DNA of 27,791 nt from Apostichopus parvimensis (GCA_000934455.1 KN884386.1:28814-56604), one strand, 5' to 3'; shown: positions 1 to 9,856, counted from the stretch's first letter. The notes: generated from the sequence alone by a model not told the origin. A program made the numbers and translations.

Positions 1-659
1 ATAAGAGTGACTCCATAGGTTTCCCTTTTGGGAAACCAAAAAGTAGTTAAGGCCTTCTGGTTCCATTCACAGACAAAACTTTAAAGACTAATAGTGGTCT
101 GAGGTGCTTAGATATGCCTCTCTTGTGTATGAAATGCTCCTGTTGGCAACAGACATTTTGCATCCATTTCAAAGTTATTTCAGGAAGGATTTAATAGAAT
201 GTTACATTTTTACCAAATTCCTTCAGAATTGTAACTACAAGGAACGTAAGGTCAAATTCGTACCCAGCCATTAGAGGATTATTGGAGCCCAATTTGAAAT
301 TTCGTGAGGAAACATCTGATTTATGTAAAACATCATTTTACAGCGTTTATGAAACATTCATGATCAGATTTCTGTACTGGTAAATTTTTATCATCTTAAA
401 ATCATAGGTATTGACATCCTCCTATTCCTGTGTGGTATTTTTGACTAAGTTTTTGCTTTAATACATAAATTATGGATTACATTGTTTGGAAAATATATAT
501 TTGAAGTCAAATGAGACACTTTTGAAAGTCTTCCAGCTGCTGTTCTTGTTTTTACTTGAGTTACTTGTATTATTATTACTTGAATTATGAATATTTGTAA
601 CTACTGATGTGATTTTCTGTTTTCTTTGTTCACTTGGATACCTAAATGTTCTATTGCAG
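1..659. other. non-coding stretch, nothing recognised
   Basis: AT-rich sequence with no convincing coding frame, RNA gene or repeat. The last 50 bases form a pyrimidine-leaning tract ending in CTATTGCAG, which would serve as an acceptor for the weak candidate exon that follows. Confidence 0.5.
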
Positions 660-755
660 GTGTTCTGCATAGCAATGACAGACCAAATCTGGCCTGCAAA
701 CATTTCAATCCTGCCTTCGAAAGAAAAGGCCTGTCTCAGTCTTACACTAACGGGG
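660..755 (+). CDS. candidate internal exon, unidentified
   Basis: Acceptor-like CTATTGCAG ends at 659, and two possible donors follow: GGG|GTATGC after 755 and GAAG|GTAATA after 772. The second frame from 660 reads HSNDRPNLACKHFNPAFERK, then GLSQSYTNG up to the 755 donor. The first frame stays open through the 772 donor. The spacing of FNP, a glycine and a Tyr-x-Asn motif vaguely recalls the start of the extracellular domain of DEG/ENaC channels, where such an exon would follow TM1. The expected CysTyr in that motif is Gln-Ser here. No companion exon is recognised, so this may be a lone exon of a gene extending beyond the window, a pseudo-exon or chance. Confidence 0.25.
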
Positions 756-773
756 TATGCTGGCCCTGAAGGT

Positions 774-811
774 AATAGGCTCGAGCACCTCTAATAGGCT
801 CGAGCACCTCA
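774..811. repeat. 19-bp perfect tandem duplication
   Basis: The unit taataggctcgagcacctc occurs twice back to back (774-792, 793-811), directly after the candidate donor at 773. Confidence 0.9.
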
Positions 812-899
812 CTGTTAGATACAGCCATTTGGTGAGAGACTGGTCCATCACATCACAATCTCCTCATGTCACAACAATGCCCGGAAAAAAATATGCCTG

Positions 900-1226
900 A
901 AGAAAATCAGGCGCGTAGCCAGGAATTTGCCAAGGGAGGGGCGAAAATGTAGAAAAATTTTCAGAGCCGTAGATACGGCATTGCATACTATCTAAGCGTA
1001 GCACCACCATGGTTGGCGCGAAGCGTACAAGAAAATTTTGGCTGAAAATGCCTCCCAGATTGCTGGAAATGGCACTTCCCAGGCCTTGTAAGTTGCATCT
1101 TAGCATTTTCTCTTTTGAAATTACTAACAATATCATAAAAACATTAAAAAAAAAGTTAAAAAATATGCTCAAGGGGGGGCGGCCACCCCCTTCGCCCCCC
1201 CCCTTGGCTATGCGCCTGAAGAAAAT
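900..1226. mobile_element. hAT-like MITE with 8-bp TSD
   Basis: The element occupies 908-1218 (311 bp). Its ends are imperfect inverted repeats: CAGGCGCGTAGCCAGG at 908, and a right end ending CCTTGGCTATGCGCCTG at 1218. It is flanked by the identical octamer AAGAAAAT at 900-907 and 1219-1226. An 8-bp target duplication and ends beginning CAGG are typical of the hAT superfamily. There is no transposase frame, so it would be mobilised in trans. Subterminal runs of G (left) and C (right) extend the fold. The GCCTG before the left octamer also matches the right end, making a 13-bp flanking direct repeat. Confidence 0.8.
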
Positions 1227-2013
1227 GATGCATCACATACACTAAAAGAGGACTTGCAATCTTTATACATATGAAGTTGACTAAGTTTAACATTATTATC
1301 CAGTCCTGGATGAATCTTGATATGCTTGAAGGTTAACAGTTGCCACTGTCATAAGTTCATCACCTCAACTTAGATCCTCGATAGTTAATGCCAGAGCAAA
1401 CCTGGTACAGTGACTGGTAGAATTTGTCAAAGAAGATCCATTTAAACCACTGTAATTACTGTGTGGTGACTTCATGACTGCAGCAGCTAACATTAAATGT
1501 TCTCCATATGAACTGTATAGACGACCTAAGCTATTCCATGCAATAGTGTGCATTATTAACTTATTGACTGATAGTACTGTCATACCGTCGCCAGGGTAAC
1601 TGTTTGAAGTTTTGTTTTAACTTTTCCAACAAGGTTATATCTATGAATTGCTGTGTCAGTCTTGACTGATCATGGAAGATTCCAGTATGTTTTAATAGGA
1701 TTTTTACATGTTGAATCCAAATCTTTTGACAGTTTTACATAACATATTGCAGTACTTTTCATCCCACATTAAGACATCTTTTACCAACAATTACTTGGAA
1801 ACAGTGCTTTGATAAAGGGGCTTACACTGAAAAGGTCACAAGTAATAGAACATAAGCAGTAGAAATGAGCAGCTTCCTGCCAAAATTAAAACAAAAAAAA
1901 AGAACATGTAAGAATACTAAAAGTAAGGTCTTTATTTCCATTCAAGAATTGATAACATTCTACATAGTGGCTATAAGTGTCTGGTACTACTATAAAAAGG
2001 ATGACATTAGACA
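1227..2013. other. non-coding stretch; weak minus-strand ORF at 1365-1583
   Basis: No gene is supported. A 72-codon minus-strand frame at 1365-1583 has a slightly protein-like run (AWNSLGRLYSSYGEH resembles one TPR helix), but it lacks a second TPR helix and clear splice signals. No AATAAA was found downstream on that strand. It is treated as unproven. Confidence 0.4.
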
Positions 2014-3180
2014 CAAAATTAAATTGAATGTTGTAGACCCTTAAAACACTGCTATCAGTCCAGCTTGAGAAATTAAATTGAATGTTGTAGACCCTTATCA
2101 GCCAAGCTTGAGAAATTAAATTGAATGTTGTAGACCCTTCAAACACTGCTATCAGCCTAGCTTGAGAAATTAAATTGAATGTTGTAGATCCTTAAAACAC
2201 TGCTATCAGCCAAGCTTGAGAAATTAAATTGAATGTTGTAGAGCCTTGAAACACCTACTATCAGTCCAGCTTGAGAAATTAAATTGAATGTTGTAGACCC
2301 TTAAAACACCTGCTATCAGTCCAGCTTGAGAAATTAAACTGAATGTTGTAGACCCTTAAAACACTGCTACCAGCCAAGCTTGAGAAATTAAATTGAATGT
2401 TGTAGACCCTTAAAACACCTGCTATCAGTCCAGCTTGAGAAATTAAATTGAATGTTGTAGACCCTTTAAAACACTGCTACCAGCCAAGCTTGAGAAATTC
2501 AATTGAACGTTGTAGACCCTTAAAACACTGCTATCAGCCAAGCTTGAGAAATTAAACTGAATGTTGTAGACCCTTAAAACACTGCTACCAGCCAAGCTTG
2601 AGAAATTAAATTGAATGTTGTAGACCCTTAAAACACTGCTACCAGCCAAGCTTGAGAAATTAAACTGAATTTTGTAGACCTTTAAAACACTGCTACCAGC
2701 CAAGCTTGAGAAATTAAACTGAATGTTGTAGACCCTTAAAACACTGCTACCAGCCAAGCTTGAGAAATTAAATTGAATGTTGTAGACCCTTGAAACACCT
2801 GCTATCAGTCCAGCTTGAGAAATTAAATTGAATGTTGTAGACCCTTAAACACCTGCGCTTGAGAAATTAAATTGAATGTTGTAGACCCTTAAAACACTGC
2901 TATCAGCCCAGCTTGAGAAATTAAATTGAATGTTGTAGACCCTTAAAACACTGCTATCATCCAAGCTTGAGAAATTAAATAGAATGTTATAGAGCCTTAA
3001 AACACTGCTACCAGCCTAGCTTGAGAAATTAAATTGAATGTTGTAGACCCTTAAAACACTGCTATCAGCCAAGCTTGAGAAATTAAATAGAATGTTATAG
3101 AGCCTTAAAACACTGCTATCAGTCCAGCTTGAGAAATTAAATAGAATGTTATAGAGCCTTAAAACACTGCTATCAGTCCA
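2014..3180. repeat. 54-bp minisatellite, about 22 copies
   Basis: Head-to-tail units carry AAATTGAATGTTGTAGACCC, then TTAAAACACTGCTATCAG and CCAAGCTTGAG, with a period of 54. One unit near 2064-2106 is shortened to 43 bp and another near 2850 is also truncated. Units at the right end (about 2980-3150) share a distinct variant, TAGAATGTTATAGAGCC. Because 54 is divisible by 3, the minus strand stays open over several units and repeats GSSVLRVYNIQFNFSSLA. These frames break at edge variants and carry no gene signals, so they are read as by-products of the repeat. Confidence 0.95.
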
Positions 3181-3553
3181 GTCACCCTTTAAGTCTATGG
3201 AAATATGTTCCTCCCTATTGGGATGGAAAATGAATTCAAATATTGACAGCTGGATCAAACTGAGGCTTGGATTTCCCAACAGTCTGTAGACCTCACAGAC
3301 CTTTCAAATCCACTCCTCCCCCCTCCCCACACCCCCATCAAACCCCACACCATCAAATAGTCCATTGTTCTTACATTATGTTATCAAGAAAAAAGCACTG
3401 GTGTACCACAAATTCATGATGTCCATAAATTCATATTTACCCATCTCCTGTGAAGCAGCTACAACACCCCCTGCCCTCCCCACCCTCATTCCTCAGTTCT
3501 TGCTGGTACTCTCTTTATCGTTCCTGTATGCTCCAGTGGTAACTACTGAATCA
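3181..3553. other. non-coding stretch beyond the EGF/EMI-like gene 3' end
   Basis: Contains C-rich, CCCTCCCC-type tracts around 3315-3350 and 3470-3485. The plus-strand frame at 3365-3571 shows no family signature. This lies just downstream, in minus-strand sense, of the AATAAA at 3554-3559. Confidence 0.45.
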
Positions 3554-3559
3554 TTTATT
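3554..3559 (-). terminator. polyadenylation signal of the EGF/EMI-like gene
   Basis: TTTATT on the plus strand is AATAAA on the minus strand, about 175 bases past the stop codon at 3734-3736. It is a suitable 3' end for the EGF/EMI-like transcript, and no better signal is seen between it and the stop. Confidence 0.5.
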
Positions 3560-3634
3560 AGGATTTCATAAAAGGCATTTAGTTCAAGAAAGGAGAATGT
3601 ATTCACAAGAAGGCTAGTGCGGGTTCATGCCTCT

Positions 3635-3768
3635 TTCATAAGCTTCTGAATAACGCATTGGTCCACTCAGCAGGTAGATCGGTAGGCTGCCCTGTACACA
3701 ATTCATAAGCTTCTCAATAACGCATTGGTCCATTCAGCAGGTAGATCGGTAGGCTGCCCTGTACACAA
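3635..3768. repeat. 67-bp tandem duplication over the last coding exon
   Basis: Two near-identical copies (3635-3701 and 3702-3768) begin TTCATAAGCTTCT and end GTAGGCTGCCCTGTACACAA. They differ at only a few bases (tctGaat/tctCaat, ccaCtc/ccaTtc). The copy nearer the promoter of the minus-strand gene encodes the last coding residues and the stop. The other lies in the 3' UTR. A 67-bp step is not a multiple of three, so the second copy is out of frame relative to the first. Confidence 0.95.
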
Positions 3769-3794
3769 TTTCGGACACTCGTTTGGGAACCAGC
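3734..3794 (-). CDS. EGF/EMI-like protein, terminal coding exon
   Basis: Acceptor AATTTAACAG ends at 3795 on the minus strand. The single base G completes the AG left by the preceding exon (AGG, Arg). The frame then reads LVPKRVSEIVYRAAYRSTC and stops with TGA at 3736-3734. The YR-x-AYR-x-x-C run matches the C-terminal half of EMI domains, which normally continues Cys-Cys-Pro-Gly-Trp. Here TGA replaces the second Cys. Beyond the TGA the same frame stays open for 39 codons. The exon is unusual in lying partly inside a 67-bp tandem duplication. The call rests on phase agreement with the 6511-6627 exon, the motif, and a downstream AATAAA. The exon could instead belong to a decayed allele. Confidence 0.65.
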
Positions 3795-3967
3795 CTGTTA
3801 AATTATAAAGGAAAATACAAAAGACATCAATTTCTAAACTTTCAGCAAAGGAAGCAGTAGCTGGGATCTTTTGAACACTTTATATCAAGGACAAGTGGTA
3901 TAAGGATAACTTAAGTTTGCGCATTCTTGGTGGTTATGGATGGTGAGTGAGATGGGATGGGGGGGGG

Positions 3968-4399
3968 GGTTAGGTGGAGGTCCAGGTTATGGACCATCAT
4001 CATCTTACATCGTCTTACAAAAGTTAAAGAGTGCCAGCTAAGGTTCCAGCCTTTAAATGCAGACCTGACTTGGCAGAAGAGATTCTGCTAGAAACTTTCC
4101 CTTCCACCAATTTCAATAGGAACCTTGTACGTATCAAGGGTGGGGGGGGGGGATGTCTACATACTACACACAAAGTCCACACAAGCTGTACTCCTTGGGT
4201 TACCATGTTCACAAGGTTTTTTCAGATGTTGATCTCAAATGATTCTTGACCTCCATCAAGTTCAATAGGTTCCTTGTTAAGGGAAATCTACATATTATAA
4301 TGTGAAATTCAACCAAGTCAGTATTTTCTGGAGTTTTTGTGTTTTCTAGCTTGGGCATTACATACATACACTCCTCCCCTCCAGGACCTCCACCTAACC
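3968..4399. repeat. inverted repeat next to G/C homopolymers
   Basis: GGTTAGGTGGAGGTCCAGG at 3968-3986 is the reverse complement, with one mismatch, of 4381-4399. An outer G run (about 3959-3969) on one side mirrors a C run (about 4401-4413) on the other. The roughly 390-base interior holds another poly-G (4141-4151) and a diverged direct duplication (CAATAGGAACCTTG near 4115, CAATAGGTTCCTTG near 4264, each followed by tCTACATA). This could be a degenerate foldback element. No transposase or clear target duplication is seen. Confidence 0.6.
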
Positions 4400-4561
4400 T
4401 CCCCCCCCCCCCCACCCCTTAACTCACCGTGCATATAAACATATATATATTATATATGAATAGATGTATCTGTGGTACATTGATATACCAGCTTGGTGTG
4501 GAAGGTACATAAAATGATATCAGTAGATAACAGCACTGACGATATTAAGACTCACAATATT

Positions 4562-5065
4562 CTTTTCCCAAGTAAGTGAAACAATCTTATTATTTTTTGA
4601 CACAGCGGAAACGTAAGGAAGAAGAGGATGTTGAGGTGAAATAAAAGAAAGCGGAAATCAGCGTTTCTGCAGAAAAAGCTCATGCCTGTTTAATTGGAGG
4701 GATAATATGTCCTACAAAGAATGAATAAATCTGGACACTACTACAAGTCCTATCATTTCCAAACTATACTCAATGAATGAGACTCCTAGGATATTTTCCA
4801 CCACTGAAATAAATGATCATCTAAATTAATCCTCGACAATAACTCATGATTATATGAAAGGTTAGAACTCTTCCGCAAGTCCATTAAGAAACTACAGCAA
4901 AACTATTCAGAATAGTATAGACAATAAGTGAAACTTCAGAAAGCCATCTTACACTTTCAATTTAGCTCAAAATAGTTCAAAGAACATCACTCTTGCTTTT
5001 AGAACACTAAATGACTTTTGCTTTTCACTTACTTGGGAAAAGGAACACTAAATGACTTTTGCTTT
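4562..5065. repeat. 20-bp inverted repeat and 41-bp duplication with inverted insert
   Basis: CTTTTCCCAAGTAAGTGAAA at 4562-4581 recurs exactly, inverted, at 5023-5042. The inverted copy is sandwiched between two identical 23-bp direct repeats beginning GAACACTAAATGAC (5002-5024 and 5043-5065). The region between holds no recognisable gene. Confidence 0.85.
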
Positions 5066-5098
5066 GTTATACATTGATTGGTCTCTTTCTCTATATTT

Positions 5099-5247
5099 TA
5101 GGGAGCGAAGCACCCCGTCAAGCCCGCAAGGGTTTTTTGTTCCGCTTCCTTCACTTCATGTATTATTCACTACTACTTCATGTTATTTGTTATTTGTAAA
5201 CGTTTAAATGCATGTTGTGAAAAACAAATAAATGAAATGAAATGAAA
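5099..5247 (+). mobile_element. 3' tail fragment of a non-LTR retrotransposon
   Basis: GGGAGCGAAGCACCCCG and CCCGCAAGGGTTTTTTGTTC are followed by a G/T-poor trailer and AAATAAATGAAATGAAATGAAATG. This is a compact, hairpin-capable 3' UTR ending in (TGAAA)n, the layout of LINE 3' ends. No reverse transcriptase frame precedes it, so it looks like a 5'-truncated copy. It lies in the intron between the last two exons of the EGF/EMI-like gene. Confidence 0.55.
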
Positions 5248-5800
5248 TGTTGGAGGTACAGTAGCAAAAATGACCTTTAATATTTCACATTCCAGGATTT
5301 TATTATTGGCAGATGCATTACTATTTGAGAGAACAAGCTCTTGTCGATAAACATAAGCAGCTATAAGATCGAACAAGGAAAGTCAAACAGTTTCGTTTTT
5401 TATTCATTATTCTTTGTCTTAACGGGTTGCAGGATGACAGATGCAAAAAGGAAAGAGTTTGAAAAGGTTTATTATCAACAGACTTGTCGCTTTTAGAGAG
5501 AACATTTGGCAAATTTTCACGATGTTAAATAAAATACATGAGATTTCTACATGGCATTAAGTGGCATACTCTTCATGTAATTCAATAAGCCAATACCAAG
5601 ATACCAATCAAGGAGACACATTTTCTAATTTAATTATAAGTGCCCTATAAAGACATGTTCAAAGAGTAGTTGTCATGGCAACAACTTGCAATTTGGAGAC
5701 ACTATAAACATTTGAAAATGTACAAGTAGTATGTCCTCTATCCTCTCCTTTAGAGAGGACGATTTTACTTTTGATGTGTGTATTAATTAAAATCTTGTTA

Positions 5801-5880
5801 ACCGTCCTATGTGTTTACCGTCCTATGTGTTTACCATGCTATGTGTACCCTACTATGTGTGTACCCTGTGTGTATACCGT
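5801..5880. repeat. degenerate ~16-bp tandem repeat
   Basis: Variants of ACCGTCCTATGTGTTT recur about five times with spacing drift (ACCATGCTATGTGT, ACCCTACTATGTGTGT), leading straight into the 55-bp array. Confidence 0.75.
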
Positions 5881-6290
5881 ACACACTGCAAATTTGATTA
5901 TCACAAATAACAGTGTGGAATCATGCACACTGTAAACTTGATCAACCTTGTAATATCACAAATAACAGTGTGGAATCATGCACACTGGAAACTTGATCAA
6001 CCTTGTAATATCACAAATAACAGTGTGGAATCATGCACACTGCAAACTTGATCAACCTTGTAATATCACAAATAACAGTGTGGAATCATGCACACTGTAA
6101 ACTTGATCAACCTTGTAATATCACAAATAACAGTGTGGAATCATGCACACTGCAAACTTGATCAACCTTGTAATATCACAAATAACAGTGTGGAATCATG
6201 CACACTGCAAACTTGATCAACCTTGTAATATCACAAATAACAGTGTGGAATCATGCACACTGCAAACTTGATCAACCTTGTAGTATCAGG
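5881..6290. repeat. 55-bp minisatellite, about 7.5 copies, each with a hairpin
   Basis: Units carry CACACTGCAAACTTGATCAA, CCTTGTAATATCACAAATAA and CAGTGTGGAATCATG, with starts at 5926, 5981, 6036, 6091, 6146, 6201 and 6256. The first unit (5882) lacks 11 bases. Copies are nearly identical, so the expansion is recent. Across each unit junction, CAGTGTG and CACACTG pair perfectly around an 8-base loop (GAATCATG). The array lies in an intron of the EGF/EMI-like gene, about 220 bases past the donor of the EMI-like exon. Confidence 0.95.
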
Positions 6291-6510
6291 TCTCCCTTGC
6301 ATTCTACTGACTTATTGGCTTATAGAATACCACTGACATAAAGATAATAAATTGGTCAAATCTTTCCTTTTACCTAGCTGTGAGTATGCAAGAGTTTATA
6401 TTGCTTCCATGTCTTGCATAAATAAGTAATCACATGGAGAAGGAATGCAAGGGTTCCTGAAGGAAAGTATAAAAATACTTTTTATCCTTGTTCATTTTGT
6501 TAATTCTTAC

Positions 6511-6627
6511 CTATACTGATTGCATATTCTGAAACCAAATGGACCGCAGGCACCGGAATACAACTCAGATACATATCGGTTCCTGAACTCTATGTGTGTC
6601 GTCTGGAAACTCTCAACAGCACAAGTT
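6511..6627 (-). CDS. EGF/EMI-like protein, EMI-domain exon
   Basis: Minus-strand exon of 117 bp between acceptor CTTTTTCAG|A (ends 6628) and donor TATAG|GTAAGAATT (begins 6510). It begins by completing the Arg codon left by the EGF exon at 7302 and reads TCAVESFQTTHIEFRNRYVS, then ELYSGACGPFGFRICNQYR. Cys spacing, the aromatic Y-x-x-x-Y region, C-G...C-x-x-YR and the continuation in the next exon match the N-terminal half of EMI domains, as found in EGFL7, MEGF10 and multimerins. EMI modules are extracellular, cysteine-rich and mediate assembly or ligand contact. In known EMI-EGF proteins this module precedes the EGF repeats, whereas here it follows them. The identification is by motif only. 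Confidence 0.75.
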
Positions 6628-7300
6628 CTGAAAAAGAAATGGTGGAAAATATATAAAAGAACGACGATCGTCAAGTTGCAATAGTACAGATACAAATTAG
6701 CCAACGAAAATCAAGAAATTAGATGAAAGCAGGCAAGGAGCTGTAAATAAAATTAGGTGGCTTCGTGACCCTCTTCTTTACATGTTATCTTGACACTAAT
6801 ATCTTAATTTTCACACTTAACATCACAAATGTTTTGTAAGTTTGTATACAGCAAAGTGCATTGATAATGAATGATTTCTTCAAAATTCGTTGGAATCGTG
6901 GCTCTGCTGCTAACAGTTGCAATGTTCACTAACAGAAATGTTCCAAAGTTTTTTAGTACATAGCCACAGGGCATTTACCCAAATAGCAGACATAGGTTCT
7001 GTTCAATACCCCAACAAATATTGATTTGAAACTACCAAAACATGTAATAAGAACATGTCTTCATCTCTAGAATGATACAACACTCGCACCCTCCCCCACA
7101 CACCCATTCCAATGGTTGGATACTTGTCAACTTAAAGCCTATCTGACCCACATAAATGGAACTACCAAGCAGACCAGCATTTTTTTTTCTTCAAATGGGG
7201 CAAACTGACAGATTAACAAACAGACACCTTGACATAGTAACTTTACATGGTAATACATTATCACTTGGTTAATATGTGGAGAGTACTGTTTACACAATTA

Positions 7301-7414
<114 letters not shown>

Positions 7415-7604
7415 TTAAGGCAATTAGAATAAACCGTTTACAGGCAGAGAAAGGTGGGCTACTCTAATGCTTTCTTCAGCCAGGTCACCAGACATTTTTA
7501 CCTTTCGGTTTCAGGGAGGATATTAGATTGGAATGACGAGATCCTGTACATTTCACATTGCCAGTATGTATAGAATGAAGTCACTGTAAACTCAGTATAA
7601 TAGC

Positions 7605-8135
7605 CTATTGTAATGTAGTATGAAGTTATATCCCCATCATATTACTTTAAACATGTGCTTCCATGCCTCTTTGTCTTAAGAGTAACTACTTACTTCCTGT
7701 CCAAGACTTATTCACCCCTACACCCACATCATATTCGTAGAAGCCCCCTTTGTCTTAATTCCATGAACTATTCATGCTTAACCACAGATGACAACCTGTT
7801 GCATCTCATGTGTATTACAAATGTGGTTAGTCATAGCCATCTCCTATGTGCCTTAGTAATTATAAGTAAAAGACTCTGTGACCAAGAGTTTATGTCACAG
7901 AGAGGTTATTGCCCATTCACAGGAAGTTGTAATGACATAAATACTGTAGCTTTTGAGTATGTAAAAGACTAACATTCCAGACTTCAGAGAGTGTAGTTCA
8001 GATACACTCCAGCAATAAAGCTTATATTCTACAATCATATCTATGTCTGGAGTTTCTCTTTATATGTTGCTAATTATACTTATTTAATAACGGAGCCCAA
8101 ACTAATTGAGCCGGAGCACCCCAACGTAACACTAT
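7605..8135 (+). mobile_element. probable solo LTR with 4-bp TSD
   Basis: The candidate LTR spans 7609-8131 (523 bp). It starts TGTAATGTAG and ends CCCCAACGTAACA, and is flanked by CTAT at both sides (7605-7608 and 8132-8135). AATAAA at 8014-8019 lies about 115 bases from the 3' end, as expected for the R region of an LTR. The terminal TG...CA, the GGAGC-rich U5-like end and the short target duplication fit a Gypsy- or BEL-type element. No primer-binding site, gag or pol frame follows, so a solo LTR left by recombination is the simplest reading. A plus-strand ORF at 7655-7972 lies inside it and is probably incidental. Confidence 0.6.
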
Positions 8136-9856
8136 GTTTAGTTATGTCGACTCTGACAAACTGCAATCATCTTCAAACTCTGAAAAATTAAGTTTTCATT
8201 TGAAACAAACAAGAAAACAAGTCAAACTTGTTATAATTTTAACCAAGTCATTAATTCTACCCACATTATTCAGCTTGGTTAAACATTTAAAATCTGTCTA
8301 AACGTGCTGAATCAGTTACATGTGAGTGTACACAAAAAGAATAGAATGGAGGGCGGGGCTTGAGAAATATTTATCAATCCAAATGCATAATTTTATAGTC
8401 CTGTGGTTTTCATTCACTATTAATAAACGATGTATTTCAATGTCATATAAAAGTAACGTTTTTCAAATTACGAAAGCAGAGCTCTCTGCTGACATTGGTC
8501 TAATCTCCACCAATCACAAACAAGCTATTAAACTGATTTTCATATTACTTGAGCAAAGCACAACTTGAAAATTTAATTTCAATTCCCTACAAGCAAAATT
8601 ATTTCATAAGTATTCGAGTCGTAAAACTTGACACAAAGAAAGAAGAGCTATGAAGATTTGTAACTAGTGTAATATTTAGCTACAGGTCCCAGACCAAGAC
8701 AGACAGGTAACAGAATATTCAGACCATTATTGATTTGGTACAAACATCGTTCTCTGTAGAAGAGCTACCGAGCAAGACAAACAGCGTCAAACTTCACAGT
8801 CTTTTGATGATCGAGAAAATACATGCTTGAAAAGTGAAATTTCATCTATAGATTGTGAATTGACCATATTTCTGAAACGGATGTGCTTTGTGGTGGAGTG
8901 ATCCGTCAATCGTCAACCTGCTATTATCGAAAGTATCATATTCATTGGAAATGTTGATTCAAATCAACTCCTTATGAACTGATGAACAAACTTCAGACTC
9001 AAAGACACAAAATTTAGCCATTTGGATTCTGAAAGTTTTAGTGAGCTGTAAGTTGCAGAGGAAAGAAGTGTTTTACACAGGTAAGAATATAAATTTGCAT
9101 AATTTTTCATATTTTTTTCCTTTTTAATATTTTATGACCCCTGTTCAAAGCCTGTAGTACAGCTATAATGAATGAAGGACAAGTTTTGTTTATGAAGTAC
9201 ATCATTATTGATTGAATAATGTTGTGAATATAACTGAGTTTGGCAGGTAAGGGAATCTGTTGGTTACCTGCAGGTTAGCGAAGATAATTGTTCAGCCAAG
9301 TGTGTGTTGCAGTAGCTCCTTGATCAGTACTGAACCTGGCCGCACCTGATACTACTTGGGATTATAACATATCCCTCCGTTTACCTTCTTTACTAGGTTT
9401 GCTTGGGCCATTTTACACGGTCACAATCCATGTAAGGTGGATATATAAGACTCTTAGGACTTCAATTCAATTCCTTTTTCCAGTATAAGTTATATAAAAT
9501 TTATGAATAGGATCAATTTTTATGTAGATATGAAAAACAAATAATTTATTAATTAAAGTGATTAGAACAGAGACAGTATATGAAAGATATAAGAACTTAT
9601 GAATATTAAAATACCACAAAGGATTGTAATACAGGACTTTAAACTCCATTTTAATTACAAGCTCTATAAAAGGAATTTTTTTAATAGTTTGATTCTTAAA
9701 CTTGTATTTGTAAATTGTAGTTTGCCTTATTGCACCTGTAGGGAAGTCAATTCATGATGTAGAGGATGATCTTTATAGGCAAGTTTATTTTTGATAAGTC
9801 TACCAAAGTCGTCAAAAGACTTGTCCTCCTTTAAGAGGGGTAAGGAGGATGAGGAT
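8136..9856. other. intronic AT-rich stretch, nothing recognised
   Basis: Lies within the 7-kb intron between EGF exons. Short frames at 8326-8568 (plus) and 9467-9649 (minus) have no family signature. A more GC-balanced patch at about 9290-9430 resembles nothing I can name. Confidence 0.4.

Noticed and set aside
1365-1583. Minus-strand ORF with a TPR-like AWNSLGRLYSSYGEH segment
   Set aside because: Only one helix-like match, no paired TPR helix, and no reliable splice or polyadenylation signals.
4606-4644. Possible plus-strand last exon: acceptor TTTTTTGACACAG, then RKRKEEEDVEVK, stop, AATAAA at 4724
   Set aside because: Only 12 codons of low-complexity charged residues, no partner exon with a matching phase, and it lies inside an intron of the opposite-strand gene. 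Too little to call.
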